A stretch of 31,056 nt of DNA from CAZCCC01 sp964497245 (GTDB taxonomy: Bacteria; Patescibacteriota; Patescibacteriia; Buchananbacterales; UBA6539). The stretch spans positions 1-31,056 of the forward strand of contig CAZCCC010000014.1 of NCBI GenBank assembly GCA_964497245.1, in the 5' to 3' direction. Below are positions 9,256 to 16,726 of this stretch, piece by piece (positions within the stretch are counted from its first letter, which is position 1; every line of letters begins with the position of its first letter). Under the pieces are notes generated by a model that did no database searches, was not told the origin of the DNA, and worked only from the letters and a program-made list of their open reading frames with translations. Position numbers and translations under genes: made by a program.

Positions 9256-9286
9256 GCAGTGAAGATAACACCTTCACTGCTTTTTT
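9256..9286 (+). terminator. Intrinsic terminator of the lipoprotein gene
   Basis: A perfect 9-bp stem GCAGTGAAG/CTTCACTGC with a 7-nt loop is followed by six T, 16 nt after the stop codon. Confidence 0.95.
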
Positions 9287-9328
9287 ATAAAAATAATCAA
9301 CCAAGAAACAGTCAAATATATTAAAACT

Positions 9329-9796
9329 TTAACTAGATACTTTAAATATCAACCAATTTTTATTTTCCGTCCTCAATTTAACTAAAATATAAATTCCTGT
9401 TAATCTTTTTCCTTTCAGTTCAATTTTTAAAAAATTTTTTGAAAAATCAATTAATTTAAATTTTCCTTTGTCCCAAATTTCAACCATGCCCGCGCCATAG
9501 TTGCCGGCAGGAATCACACCTTTGAAATTAATATAATCAACCGGATGATCTTCAACGGCAACCGCTAAATGCTTAATGCCCGCGATTTCAGGAATGCCTT
9601 TGGGTACAGCCCACGACTTCAAAACAACCGGACCGCTATTAATCTTGTCGGGCAATTCCAGCCGGAAATCATAATGAAAATGCGAAGCGCTATGTTTTTG
9701 AACAACAAAACGATTTTGGCTCTTAGTTTTATTTGCGCCTTTTGGTTCAGAAGTTTTTTTAAATTCTCTTTTACGTTGGTATTTTATTAAAGACAT
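9329..9796 (-). CDS. Standalone LigD-type 3'-phosphoesterase domain protein
   Basis: The 155-aa protein matches the N-terminal phosphoesterase domain of bacterial DNA ligase D, which trims 3' phosphates and 3' ribonucleotides at DNA breaks. Visible motifs are FVVQKHSASHFHYDFRLEL (metal-binding and catalytic His/Asp/Arg), then LAVAVEDHPVDY with the second active-site His, and GVIPAGNYGAGMVEIWDKG. The ligase and polymerase domains of LigD are absent, and no Ku gene is in view; standalone versions are known in archaea and CPR. The start has no Shine-Dalgarno site. Promoter-like hexamers lie 60-90 bp upstream. Confidence 0.92.
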   Translation of the reverse strand: MSLIKYQRKREFKKTSEPKGANKTKSQNRFVVQKHSASHFHYDFRLELPDKINSGPVVLKSWAVPKGIPEIAGIKHLAVAVEDHPVDYINFKGVIPAGNYGAGMVEIWDKGKFKLIDFSKNFLKIELKGKRLTGIYILVKLRTENKNWLIFKVSS

Positions 9797-9860
9797 AATA
9801 AATAAAAAAGATAAATGACAAAAACTTTTTTTATTAAAATAATTTTTTTCTTACATTGAA

Positions 9861-9889
9861 AGCGTAGCGCCAACGTCAAGGATTGTCAA
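9861..9889 (-). promoter_or_regulatory. Possible promoter of the LigD phosphoesterase gene
   Basis: TTGACA (9884-9889) with a poor -10 (TACGCT) at 17 bp; a second TTGACG 10 bp downstream has ATGTAA at 17 bp. Which of the two is used cannot be decided by eye. Confidence 0.35.
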
Positions 9890-9912
9890 CAAATTAACTT
9901 CTGTCTACAAAT

Positions 9913-10086
9913 CTAAAAACTCTGTAAATAATTATCCGGATAAAGGGTATTGACCGCAAAGTCGCTCAACTTAATTAAAATATACAAGACAAGATCCTTG
10001 ATTTTCCACTCCGGCAAAAGCGGAGAAAAATTGGTATAAACTTTGCCCACTTCCTTCGCAACAAGCTGCGGGGCATTCTTCTTATC
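9913..10086 (-). pseudogene. Gene remnant without a start codon (57 codons)
   Basis: An open frame runs from a stop at 10087-10089 to TAG at 9913-9915. Its translation looks protein-like: EVGKVYTNFSPLLPEWKIKD, then a hydrophobic LVLYILIKL, then SDFAVNTLYPDNYLQSF. There is no ATG. The only usable start would be a GTG giving about 45 aa with a poorly placed ribosome site, and no promoter is clear. I do not recognise the family. It lies within a dispersed intergenic element whose conserved end overlaps the FAVNTLY codons, so it is probably the eroded 3' end of a repeated gene. Confidence 0.45.
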
Positions 10087-10102
10087 TCACCCGCTCGCCA
10101 AT
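9940..10102 (-). repeat. Dispersed intergenic element, copy 2
   Basis: On the minus strand it begins ATTGGCGAGCGG directly after the U tract of the purC-purE terminator and ends TTTGCGGTCAATA plus CTTTAT at 9940. The last 21 bases match copy 1 (5923-5943) at 19 positions. The 9797-10173 gap otherwise holds only the terminator, the remnant ORF and the LigD promoter region. Confidence 0.6.
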
Positions 10103-10138
10103 AAAAAAGAGGCCAACCAAACTTTCGTTCAACTGGCC
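10103..10138 (-). terminator. Intrinsic terminator of purC-purE
   Basis: On the minus strand GGCCAGTTGAAC pairs fully, with some G-U pairs, with GTTTGGTTGGCC around a GAAA loop, followed by six T, 35 nt after the stop codon. Confidence 0.85.
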
Positions 10139-10173
10139 GTTGATAGATATTTATTTCCTCTCAAAGTCAGCCA

Positions 10174-11673
10174 TTAACTGAATTGTTCCAGAGAAAACAG
10201 TACATTAAGCTCGGCTGGCTTAGGCACATTCTTTTTCGGCAAAAATTCACCTAAAACTGCCTGGATCAACGCCGCTTTAAACCCCTCTTTTCCAAAATAG
10301 GCTTTGCCTTCACCATTAAGTTCAACAGGCTGACCCGGAAGCTGTTCAATGGAAAGACAAGCTGCCGTATTTGCTTCCTCATTTGGACCGGGAAATCCAA
10401 CACCAATAACCGGAACTGACTTACCATAATGGTCCAGCCACGCTTTTAACACACCGGGAAGTTGGGCTGCCAATCCCGCACCGGCCACAATCACATCAAC
10501 ATCACTAAGACTTTCAGCATACTGCCTTAATTCGTCCGGATTGCGATGGCAGCTTATAATATGGATGCGATGACTTTTTACATTCTTAAAAAATGCCGCA
10601 AAAGGATGCCAACTTGCTATATGGTCTCCATAATTAAACAAATCAACCAATTTTGTAAAATCTGATTGACTGCCAAGCACGATGTCAACGTTGACTTTTG
10701 GCATCTCTCTATCAATTCCCATTACGTCCTTTTGAAAATGTTCCAGCTTTTGACCAACCAGTCTCCAAAAAATGTAGCGATAAATTTTCGTTGTCATATC
10801 CAGCACATCCTGAGGTACTGTCAAACCATGAACAGTGGCAATTTGATTTGGATCATCAGGGTCAGTCAGCTTGTCAATGCCAACAGTTTTGCCCCATTCG
10901 CGGACATACTGTTTGTCAAACGATGGCGGTAATTCGCCATTTTTTTGTGCCTCAACCCATGCTTGGTGACCCCAATAACGGGAAGAATCAGGCGTCAGCA
11001 GTTCATCGGCCAGAATACTTTTAGCCATTTCAAACTTGGTATCAACCAAAATAATGCCTCGCCCTATGGCATACTGTCTGGCCATCATATAAGCCTGCAA
11101 AGCCAAGCGCTCCAGCCAAACGCCATATTCTTGGGCAACACTATCGGCGCTGATGTGCTCGTCGTGGCCGACCGAAGCCTTGGTTGTCGGTGTAAACAGC
11201 GGATAGGGCAACTCGTAGCCGTCATGTAAACCCGGCGGTAACCGATGGCCGCAAACAACACCATTACTAAGGTATGGCTTGACAGAGCTGCCGGTCAAAT
11301 AACCGCGAACAATGGCTTCAACCGGAATCATTCCATACTTTTGAATTACTGTTGCAACTGCCTGTAATTCTCGATTTCTTCTTAACGCTTCTGGCAAAAA
11401 CTCGTCAATGGCGGCACCATGCGCCACCAGATCATGGCGAAATTGATCACCATAAAATTGGCGCCAAAATACATTCATAGCAGTCAAAATCGCCCCTTTT
11501 TGCCCGACAAAAGCCGGCAAAACAAAATCATAAATGCTAATCCTGTCTGTTGCAACCATCAACAATTTGTCAGGATGATCGGGTAAAACAAAGGTATTTC
11601 TGACCTTTCCCATATTCAGCAATTCTAAACCTTTGGGCATTTGCCCTTCAAAACCATTTGGAATAACAGCCAT
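10174..11673 (-). CDS. PurC-PurE fusion: SAICAR synthetase with AIR carboxylase/mutase-like domain
   Basis: The 499-aa protein joins two steps of purine synthesis. Residues 1-320 are a SAICAR synthetase: NMGKVRNTFVL, YPLFTPTTKA (157-166) and the signature ILVDTKFE (208-215). Residues 327-475 resemble PurE: GSQSD (334-338), CHRNPD (375-380, with the catalytic His of the usual AHRTP) and AGAGLAAQLPG (397-407, where PurE normally has AGAGGAAHLPG). The order PurC-PurE is that of animal PAICS, and bacterial examples exist. The PurE half is divergent (His to Gln in the second motif), so its activity or class is less certain. Start: ATG with AGGAGA 8 nt before it. A promoter at 11716-11744 and terminators on both sides make it its own unit behind purB-purH. 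GC is higher than in the flanking core genes. Confidence 0.9.
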   Translation of the reverse strand: MAVIPNGFEGQMPKGLELLNMGKVRNTFVLPDHPDKLLMVATDRISIYDFVLPAFVGQKGAILTAMNVFWRQFYGDQFRHDLVAHGAAIDEFLPEALRRNRELQAVATVIQKYGMIPVEAIVRGYLTGSSVKPYLSNGVVCGHRLPPGLHDGYELPYPLFTPTTKASVGHDEHISADSVAQEYGVWLERLALQAYMMARQYAIGRGIILVDTKFEMAKSILADELLTPDSSRYWGHQAWVEAQKNGELPPSFDKQYVREWGKTVGIDKLTDPDDPNQIATVHGLTVPQDVLDMTTKIYRYIFWRLVGQKLEHFQKDVMGIDREMPKVNVDIVLGSQSDFTKLVDLFNYGDHIASWHPFAAFFKNVKSHRIHIISCHRNPDELRQYAESLSDVDVIVAGAGLAAQLPGVLKAWLDHYGKSVPVIGVGFPGPNEEANTAACLSIEQLPGQPVELNGEGKAYFGKEGFKAALIQAVLGEFLPKKNVPKPAELNVLFSLEQFS

Positions 11674-11715
11674 GACTTATTCTCCTTTTTTGTTCCAACA
11701 CTTTTTGTCTACAAG

Positions 11716-11744
11716 ATATGACCTACCAAAAAATAAATTGTCAA
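11716..11744 (-). promoter_or_regulatory. Promoter of purC-purE
   Basis: TTGACA (11739-11744), a 17-bp spacer and TCATAT (11716-11721) on the minus strand, about 45 bp before the ATG. Confidence 0.6.
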
Positions 11745-11856
11745 ATGAAAATTCTTTCCCTCCAAAAGAAAGACTTTTTATGCAATATTTCTAAATTAAC
11801 AAAAAATTGAGGCCGTGTCAATTTTATTTTTTTCAATTTCCAATTCCAACGGATTT

Positions 11857-11890
11857 AAAAAAAGCCAGCTAAACTTATGTCCAGCTGACT
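11857..11890 (-). terminator. Intrinsic terminator of purB-purH
   Basis: On the minus strand AGTCAGCT and AGCTGGCT pair around a 12-nt loop and are followed by seven T, 28 nt after the purH stop. Confidence 0.8.
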
Positions 11891-11917
11891 GTTTTAATCC
11901 TTTATGATATAGAAGCT

Positions 11918-13567
11918 TTAATGGCCGAAAAACCCCCTGTGATTTGGCTCTAAAAAGGCAACCATAATATCTCTTTCAAAAAAGAACTTGCTAACTTCTT
12001 CAAACTTTTTCCCATCTGCGGGAACAACCACTGTAGTGCATCCGGCATTAGCCAAAAGTTCAGGCCCTTCAAGCGGATCATCCTGTTCTTTACGGCAGGC
12101 AAATGGAAAGAAACCATCTGATGCGGCAACCGATCCTTTGGCATTATGACCTGAACGCTTAGCTCTGTCCAAACACAGTTGGACACAGGCCATCCGATCC
12201 TGCTGGCCGCAACCCAAGCCAATCAGCATTTCATTTTTGGCCAATGCCACGGTATTACTTACTGAACGCCAGGCAACCGCCCAAGCAATAATCAAACTGG
12301 GCAAATCTATTTCTCTTTTTTCTTGGCTGCAAACCAAGCTTCTTATATTTTGAAGAGTTAAAACATAATTTTGCGCTTTCTGCACCAGCCAGCCGTTTTG
12401 TATCGACCGCCACACCCATTGATTCGGTGGCATACTCGGAGCAAGTAAAGCCGAATTATAAAGAAGCCGGCGCTTTTCCCTTTTCCCCAAAAGATCAAAA
12501 GAGTTAGGAGAAAATTCCGGAGCGTACACAACATCCAGCCCCCAGCGATTACGACCGACTCTTTCCTGTAAATCATCCGGTACGGCAAAAAGCAGCTGTC
12601 CCAATTCATCGGTAATCGGAAAATTGGTCATAACTTCACCGCCCATAACCGCTGCCGGATCACCAAGCAGTGTTTTTAGTAAAGCTTCGGCAGGATCGTT
12701 CCAATCAATTGCCGCACCGCACGGATTTCCATGCTTGCAAGCAACTGAAATAAAAGGCACTTTACCAAAATTTTGACGGAATGCTTCGGCCATTAATCTA
12801 ACTATCTGCAGCACTCTGTCGCCGTCAGCCATACTGATATAGCTTGGCTGCCCGGAAATAACCTGAAAATGAGACCAATCAAGCAGATCATCAGGGACTC
12901 CTATTGACTGAAAGAAAAAAGCCGGTGACTGATCGCGATTCTCGCCATACGCCAATTTGGCAAATTTTATTCCCAAAATACCATCATAACCACCCTCGCT
13001 GTGAAAACGCGCTGAATCAAGGCAGTATTGAGCAACTATAAACTCGGCTTTGGCTCGCAGATATTGACTGGTTTCCGGCCTAATATCGCCGAGAATTTCC
13101 AACTGCTCAATGACGAGTTGACGATCATTCGGATCCGCCACGACAATTCGCCCGCCTTTAGCCGCAGACCTGACCATAGTCGGACCGCCAATATCGGTTT
13201 TTTCAATTACCGATTCAAGTGTGGCATCAGGCTTGGCAATTTCTTCGCTGAGGGGATAAAAATCACAGACAACCATATTAATAAAAGGAACGCCGAGTTT
13301 TTCCAACTCTGCCCTATCTTCTTCATTATCTCTGGCCAAAAGTCCGGCGTGAATTTCGCGCGAAAGCGTCACAACCCGATGGTCCAAAATAGCGCCGCCG
13401 CCGACCAATTCGGCAACATCTTTTACGTCTATTTTATTTTGCGTCAAAACTTTGGCCGTGCCGCCGGAAGCTAAAATCTTCCAGCCCAATTTAACTAAGC
13501 TCTGAACAAATTCCACAATTGCAGCTTTGTTGTAGACGCTGATTAACACCCATTTTTCTGTTGACAT
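11918..13567 (-). CDS. purH: PurH: bifunctional AICAR formyltransferase / IMP cyclohydrolase
   Basis: The protein carries out the last two steps of IMP synthesis. The N-terminal IMP cyclohydrolase (MGS-like) domain shows LISVYNKAAIVEF, LASGGTAK and the KTDIGGPTMVRSAAKG block. The C-terminal AICAR transformylase shows KHGNPCGAA with the catalytic Lys-His, and ends with GCGQQDRMACVQ and AKGSVAASDGFFPF, as in the family. I choose the ATG at 13567 (549 aa), which has AGGAG 8 nt upstream; the GTG two codons earlier would be only 2 nt from that site. It starts 5 bp after the purB stop, so the two genes form an operon closed by a terminator. Confidence 0.95.
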   Translation of the reverse strand: MSTEKWVLISVYNKAAIVEFVQSLVKLGWKILASGGTAKVLTQNKIDVKDVAELVGGGAILDHRVVTLSREIHAGLLARDNEEDRAELEKLGVPFINMVVCDFYPLSEEIAKPDATLESVIEKTDIGGPTMVRSAAKGGRIVVADPNDRQLVIEQLEILGDIRPETSQYLRAKAEFIVAQYCLDSARFHSEGGYDGILGIKFAKLAYGENRDQSPAFFFQSIGVPDDLLDWSHFQVISGQPSYISMADGDRVLQIVRLMAEAFRQNFGKVPFISVACKHGNPCGAAIDWNDPAEALLKTLLGDPAAVMGGEVMTNFPITDELGQLLFAVPDDLQERVGRNRWGLDVVYAPEFSPNSFDLLGKREKRRLLYNSALLAPSMPPNQWVWRSIQNGWLVQKAQNYVLTLQNIRSLVCSQEKREIDLPSLIIAWAVAWRSVSNTVALAKNEMLIGLGCGQQDRMACVQLCLDRAKRSGHNAKGSVAASDGFFPFACRKEQDDPLEGPELLANAGCTTVVVPADGKKFEEVSKFFFERDIMVAFLEPNHRGFFGH

Positions 13568-13572
13568 ATTCA

Positions 13573-15099
13573 CTACTCCTTTTTTCCTGTTTTATCTTGA
13601 TAATCAGAAATGAAATTTTCCGCCGTTTTAGCAACAGCCAAAGCTCTTTTTTGAGCCAGACCGGTATATGTTTTTGGCTGCATCATAGCTGAAAGCAAAC
13701 TCTCAGGGATTCTGGCAACCGCTTCTTCTAAGGCACTTGAATCATGGCGCTCAAGCAATAAGATAACCAGCGGCTTGCCGGTTTTTTGGGCCTCAGGCAC
13801 CAACTGGCGATTAATCAATTCGTGGGCATCACCGGTAAAACCGGCCATCTGCAAAGCAATATAAAGCGGTTCAGCCATTATTAAATGGCCGTTGAGTTCA
13901 AGGTTTCTTTCAAGCGCTTGATTATTGACAGTCAGACGCTCCAAGAATCGCTTGCCCAGTTCTCCGCGACGCAAAGTATCTAACTGTTGAACCAGATTCA
14001 CCAAAATAATGGGAAAATCACGCGCCACACTGCTGCCAACCAAATCGCGCTGATGTTCGGAAATTAAAGTATCAAGCACTTTGCCTAACTCATTTTTAGT
14101 TCTCAACCACATCCCTTCAAGATTTTCAAAGTTAATGGGATTTCTTTTGTGAGCCATTGTTGAAGAACCGACTTGATGCTGCTCAAAGGTTTCCTGTATT
14201 TCGCCAATTTCCGTGCGCATCAAATGGCGGCAATCACGGCCGAACTGAGCCAGCGCAGCCGAAAACATGGCCGCTGAAAAAAGAAAATAAGCCAATGGCT
14301 CTGGCGGCAAAATCTGGGTACTAATGCGGCCTGGCATTAATCCAAGCTCGTGCAATAATCGGGTTTCGTAAGAATGTTCCTTGCAATTAAAAGAATCTGA
14401 GTAATCATCTACAAATAAACCACTTTGCTGAAAACTTCTTTGATTAAAGCCCAATTTGACCTGGGCATTGTAGGCACCGACAGCACCGGAAATTTTTCCC
14501 TTTAGATAAGATATATTTTTTTTCATCTGATCAGCATTATAAATTATCCGATCAAGAATTGTGGCCAGCCAAAAGCCGACCGTAATCGGCAAGGCATGCT
14601 GACCGTGCGTACGTCCAATCATGGGCTCATCAGCAAATCGCCGAACCATTTTTGAAAACATTTCAATCACTTCAACTATGGCCGGCGCCAAAACCAATTC
14701 ATAGGCACGTTTATATTGAAGTATTCTGGCCGTATCCAAAGCATCATAACTAGTCAGCGGAACATGAACCCAACGATTCAATTCTTCGGCATATTGGCCG
14801 CAATTTTGAGAAATAATTTCCTGGACACAGCGAACCCAAGCCCGAATATCGTGCTTGGTAATTTCACGTTCAACTCGGTCAATTTGACTGGTCGGCAAAT
14901 CAAAAATGATCTGCCTGATTTCCGGCGTAAGTGCATTAATAGCCTCTTGAGAAATCATTCCAATTTCGGCCAAAACATTAAGATTAGCCAGCTCAACCTC
15001 GGCCACGCACCTATAAAGGTTGTCGTAACCAAAAATTTCTCTCAGCTTTTTGGGCTGATACCGGGGATTGCCCGGCAAAATCAAATTCCTCTCGGTCAT
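13573..15099 (-). CDS. purB: PurB: adenylosuccinate lyase
   Basis: The 508-aa lyase cleaves SAICAR to AICAR and adenylosuccinate to AMP. Motifs of the fumarase/aspartase superfamily are present: TSYDALDTAR, RTHGQHALP with the catalytic His, and the signature GSSTMAHKRNPINFENLEG. The frame extends upstream to 15165, but I start at the ATG at 15099. AAGGA lies 9 nt before it, the protein then begins MTERNLILPGNPRY, and a TTGACA-based promoter lies inside the upstream extension. It is the first gene of purB-purH. Confidence 0.95.
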   Translation of the reverse strand: MTERNLILPGNPRYQPKKLREIFGYDNLYRCVAEVELANLNVLAEIGMISQEAINALTPEIRQIIFDLPTSQIDRVEREITKHDIRAWVRCVQEIISQNCGQYAEELNRWVHVPLTSYDALDTARILQYKRAYELVLAPAIVEVIEMFSKMVRRFADEPMIGRTHGQHALPITVGFWLATILDRIIYNADQMKKNISYLKGKISGAVGAYNAQVKLGFNQRSFQQSGLFVDDYSDSFNCKEHSYETRLLHELGLMPGRISTQILPPEPLAYFLFSAAMFSAALAQFGRDCRHLMRTEIGEIQETFEQHQVGSSTMAHKRNPINFENLEGMWLRTKNELGKVLDTLISEHQRDLVGSSVARDFPIILVNLVQQLDTLRRGELGKRFLERLTVNNQALERNLELNGHLIMAEPLYIALQMAGFTGDAHELINRQLVPEAQKTGKPLVILLLERHDSSALEEAVARIPESLLSAMMQPKTYTGLAQKRALAVAKTAENFISDYQDKTGKKE

Positions 15100-15129
15100 A
15101 ATCTGATTCCTTCTTTTTTTAATGCTCAC

Positions 15130-15158
15130 TTTGAAAGCGAGGGTTTGTCTATTGTCAA
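15130..15158 (-). promoter_or_regulatory. Likely promoter of purB-purH
   Basis: TTGACA (15153-15158), a 17-bp spacer and a weak TTCAAA (15130-15135) on the minus strand, about 25 nt before the chosen purB start region. Confidence 0.5.
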
Positions 15159-15259
15159 AAAACAATGCCTTTATTCAAATTGTTAAAGGCTCCTTTTTGT
15201 CCCAAACTTTATCAAAAATCAAAACCGATGTCAACTAAAATATTTAACATCACTGCATT

Positions 15260-15284
15260 AAAAAACCAACCAAAACTGGCTGGC
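15260..15284 (-). terminator. Intrinsic terminator of the NuoE-like gene
   Basis: On the minus strand CCAGCC and GGTTGG pair (one G-U) around a short loop and are followed by six T. The hairpin starts 6 nt after the stop. Confidence 0.7.
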
Positions 15285-15289
15285 AAAAA

Positions 15290-15793
15290 CTATTTAATGG
15301 CGCCTAAAATTCCATAAACTTTAGTCGGGGTCAAATTACCGTGGGGTTTATCATCTAGCATTAATGCCGGCGACTTGGCGCAAGCTCCAATGCAACTGAC
15401 TGTTTCCAAAGTAATTTCTCCGTCCGGAGTTGTCTCTCCTTTTTTTATTCCTAAGACCCTGGTCAGATGATCCATTAATGATTCAGACCCTCTCACATGG
15501 CAAGCGGTTCCATTACACACTTTAATAGTATGGCGACCTGACGGTGTCAGCCTGAATGCCGAATAAAATGTAACTACGCCATAAACATCGACAAGTGAAA
15601 TATTCAAAGCCTTTGCAATGATACAAATGTTTTCTTCGGAAATATAACCGAATCTTAATTGAACTTCCTGCAAAATTGCCATTAATCCATTTTGTGAATC
15701 ATGTCTTTCAAGTATTTGCCTGATTTCAGACGGTATTAAACATTCGGCGCCACTTGAACTCTTAGTTTGACATTTAGAACAACAATTTGTCAT
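15290..15793 (-). CDS. NuoE/HoxE-type [2Fe-2S] thioredoxin-fold protein
   Basis: The 167-aa protein matches the 24-kDa subunit family of complex I and NAD-linked hydrogenases or formate dehydrogenases. An alpha-helical N-terminal part (IRQILERHDSQNGLMAILQEVQ, cut here as the helix before FGYI) is followed by the ferredoxin-fold domain. Its four cluster ligands are arranged CNGTAC (C-x4-C) and CIGAC (C-x3-C). An N-terminal Cys-rich stretch (MTNCCSKCQTK) is unusual. No NuoF, NuoG or hydrogenase gene is adjacent; it forms a single-gene unit with its own promoter (15857-15885) and terminator. AAGGGA precedes the ATG. Its electron-transfer partner must be encoded elsewhere or be different. Confidence 0.9.
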   Translation of the reverse strand: MTNCCSKCQTKSSSGAECLIPSEIRQILERHDSQNGLMAILQEVQLRFGYISEENICIIAKALNISLVDVYGVVTFYSAFRLTPSGRHTIKVCNGTACHVRGSESLMDHLTRVLGIKKGETTPDGEITLETVSCIGACAKSPALMLDDKPHGNLTPTKVYGILGAIK

Positions 15794-15841
15794 TTTATAT
15801 CCCTTTCAATTAAATTTATTTTAGGCTGATGACTACTATTG

Positions 15842-15890
15842 AAAAGAACCAAATTAAAATTAACATATCAATCATTTTTTGGCAAATGAT
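15842..15890. repeat. 49-bp direct repeat, copy 1 (promoter region of the NuoE-like gene)
   Basis: It is identical to 16727-16775 at 47 of 49 positions. It contains the promoter TTGCCA, 17 bp, TAATTT read on the minus strand. Confidence 0.95.
15857..15885 (-). promoter_or_regulatory. Promoter of the NuoE-like gene
   Basis: TTGCCA (15880-15885), a 17-bp spacer and TAATTT (15857-15862) on the minus strand, inside the duplicated 49-bp sequence. Confidence 0.6.
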
Positions 15891-15938
15891 CAAGCTGACA
15901 AATTGACCGCTGAATTCTCTTTAACTAAATTAAGTAAT

Positions 15939-15974
15939 AAAAAAACCGCACAACTATATTCAAGTTTAGTGCGG
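15939..15974 (-). terminator. Intrinsic terminator after the small paralogue pair
   Basis: On the minus strand CCGCAC/GTGCGG, continued inward by AACT/AGTT, is followed by seven T. It starts 4 nt after the stop of the small gene at 15979. Confidence 0.85.
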
Positions 15975-15978
15975 CAAC

Positions 15979-16281
15979 TCAATCGCAAACACACGGAACA
16001 CTTGCACTCTCCGGCAAACTGTTATCATCTTGTGTGGCCTCATAAATCTTCCCAAGGGCTTCTTTAATAGCTCTCTCATCCTTTGGGTCTATTTTAAAAA
16101 ACACTTCAACCGTCATCTCCAAGTTGGGCATGGCGGAAGAAAAATAAGAATGACTACAGGGAACATCCAACAATTCTTGGATAGCAGCTCGAACTATATC
16201 TGATAAATCAGAAATATTATCTCCGGCTTGATCAAGAAAATCTTGAAAACTTCTCTTCTTCTCTTTTCTCTTATTCTTCAT
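15979..16281 (-). CDS. Small hypothetical protein A with conserved C-terminal SLPxSASVPC tail
   Basis: The 100-aa protein has a basic N terminus (MKNKRKEKKRS), a central region with SYFSSAMPNLE and a C terminus ending DDNSLPESASVPCVCD. The neighbour at 16352 ends almost the same way and shares the YF-x-S-x-MP-x-L motif, so the two are paralogues. The shared tail is encoded by different codons in the two genes (for example AGT against TCT for one serine), so the peptide sequence is kept by selection and is not a recent copy. A GAGGAG site 7 nt upstream supports the start. It is probably cotranscribed with 16352, 70 bp upstream. Function unknown. Confidence 0.75.
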   Translation of the reverse strand: MKNKRKEKKRSFQDFLDQAGDNISDLSDIVRAAIQELLDVPCSHSYFSSAMPNLEMTVEVFFKIDPKDERAIKEALGKIYEATQDDNSLPESASVPCVCD

Positions 16282-16351
16282 TACTTTTCTCCTCTTTCTT
16301 TCGCCAAATAGCTTGGCTGTTGCTAAATAAAAGTTTCAATGGAGCTTGAAA

Positions 16352-16591
16352 TTAGTCGGTCACACAGGGGACAGAGGCACTATCTGGCAAACTATCATCA
16401 TGTATAGCCCTATGAACTTCTTTAAGCAGTTCAAGAGTGCTGGGATGTCCCGGAGAAATTTTTAGGACTGCTCCTATTGCCTTGTCTAGATCCGGCATAG
16501 TGGATAAAAAATATGGCCGCCCATGACTGGTACAAAAAAAAGTTTCAACAATAGCTAAATCCACTTCAGATAACCCATTTGGAACATACAT
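16352..16591 (-). CDS. Small hypothetical protein B, paralogue of A (3' part of a frame-split gene)
   Basis: The 79-aa frame begins MYVPNGLSEVDLAIVETFF and ends HDDSLPDSASVPCVTD, matching protein A over its last 60 or so residues. Its ATG overlaps the TAA of the 33-codon ORF at 16591-16692 (TAATG) and has no ribosome site of its own. A -1 shift at TTTAAAG in the upstream ORF would join the two into a 113-aa protein of similar length to A. So this is either a coupled second cistron, a programmed frameshift product, or a gene split by a one-base indel. Function unknown. Confidence 0.65.
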   Translation of the reverse strand: MYVPNGLSEVDLAIVETFFCTSHGRPYFLSTMPDLDKAIGAVLKISPGHPSTLELLKEVHRAIHDDSLPDSASVPCVTD

Positions 16592-16692
16592 TAACCGATC
16601 TTTAAAAACAACAAAAGATCATCATTTGGAGTAAGTTCTCCCTCTTCTTGTTTTAACCAAACCTCATAAAAAGCATGAGGATTTTTATTCAT
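16591..16692 (-). CDS. 33-aa ORF, probable N-terminal part of protein B
   Basis: The frame encodes MNKNPHAFYEVWLKQEEGEL and ends DDLLLFLKIG. It starts at an ATG with a strong AAAGGAG site 6 nt upstream and follows a good promoter, so translation of this unit begins here. Five codons before its stop is the heptamer T-TTA-AAG (16606-16600), a canonical -1 slippery pattern; slippage there enters the frame of protein B as K-DRL-MYVPNG. No clear stimulatory hairpin is visible downstream. Confidence 0.6.
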   Translation of the reverse strand: MNKNPHAFYEVWLKQEEGELTPNDDLLLFLKIG

Positions 16693-16726
16693 ATCTTTAC
16701 TCCTTTTTTTATTACCAATAACGAAA

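Noticed and set aside
13028..13474. Plus-strand ORF of 148 codons
   Set aside because: Antisense to the conserved IMP cyclohydrolase domain of purH, with no expression signals.
15290..16692. Complete RiPP biosynthetic cluster
   Set aside because: The two tail-sharing small proteins are suggestive, but no radical SAM, YcaO, lanthipeptide, protease or transporter gene is beside them.
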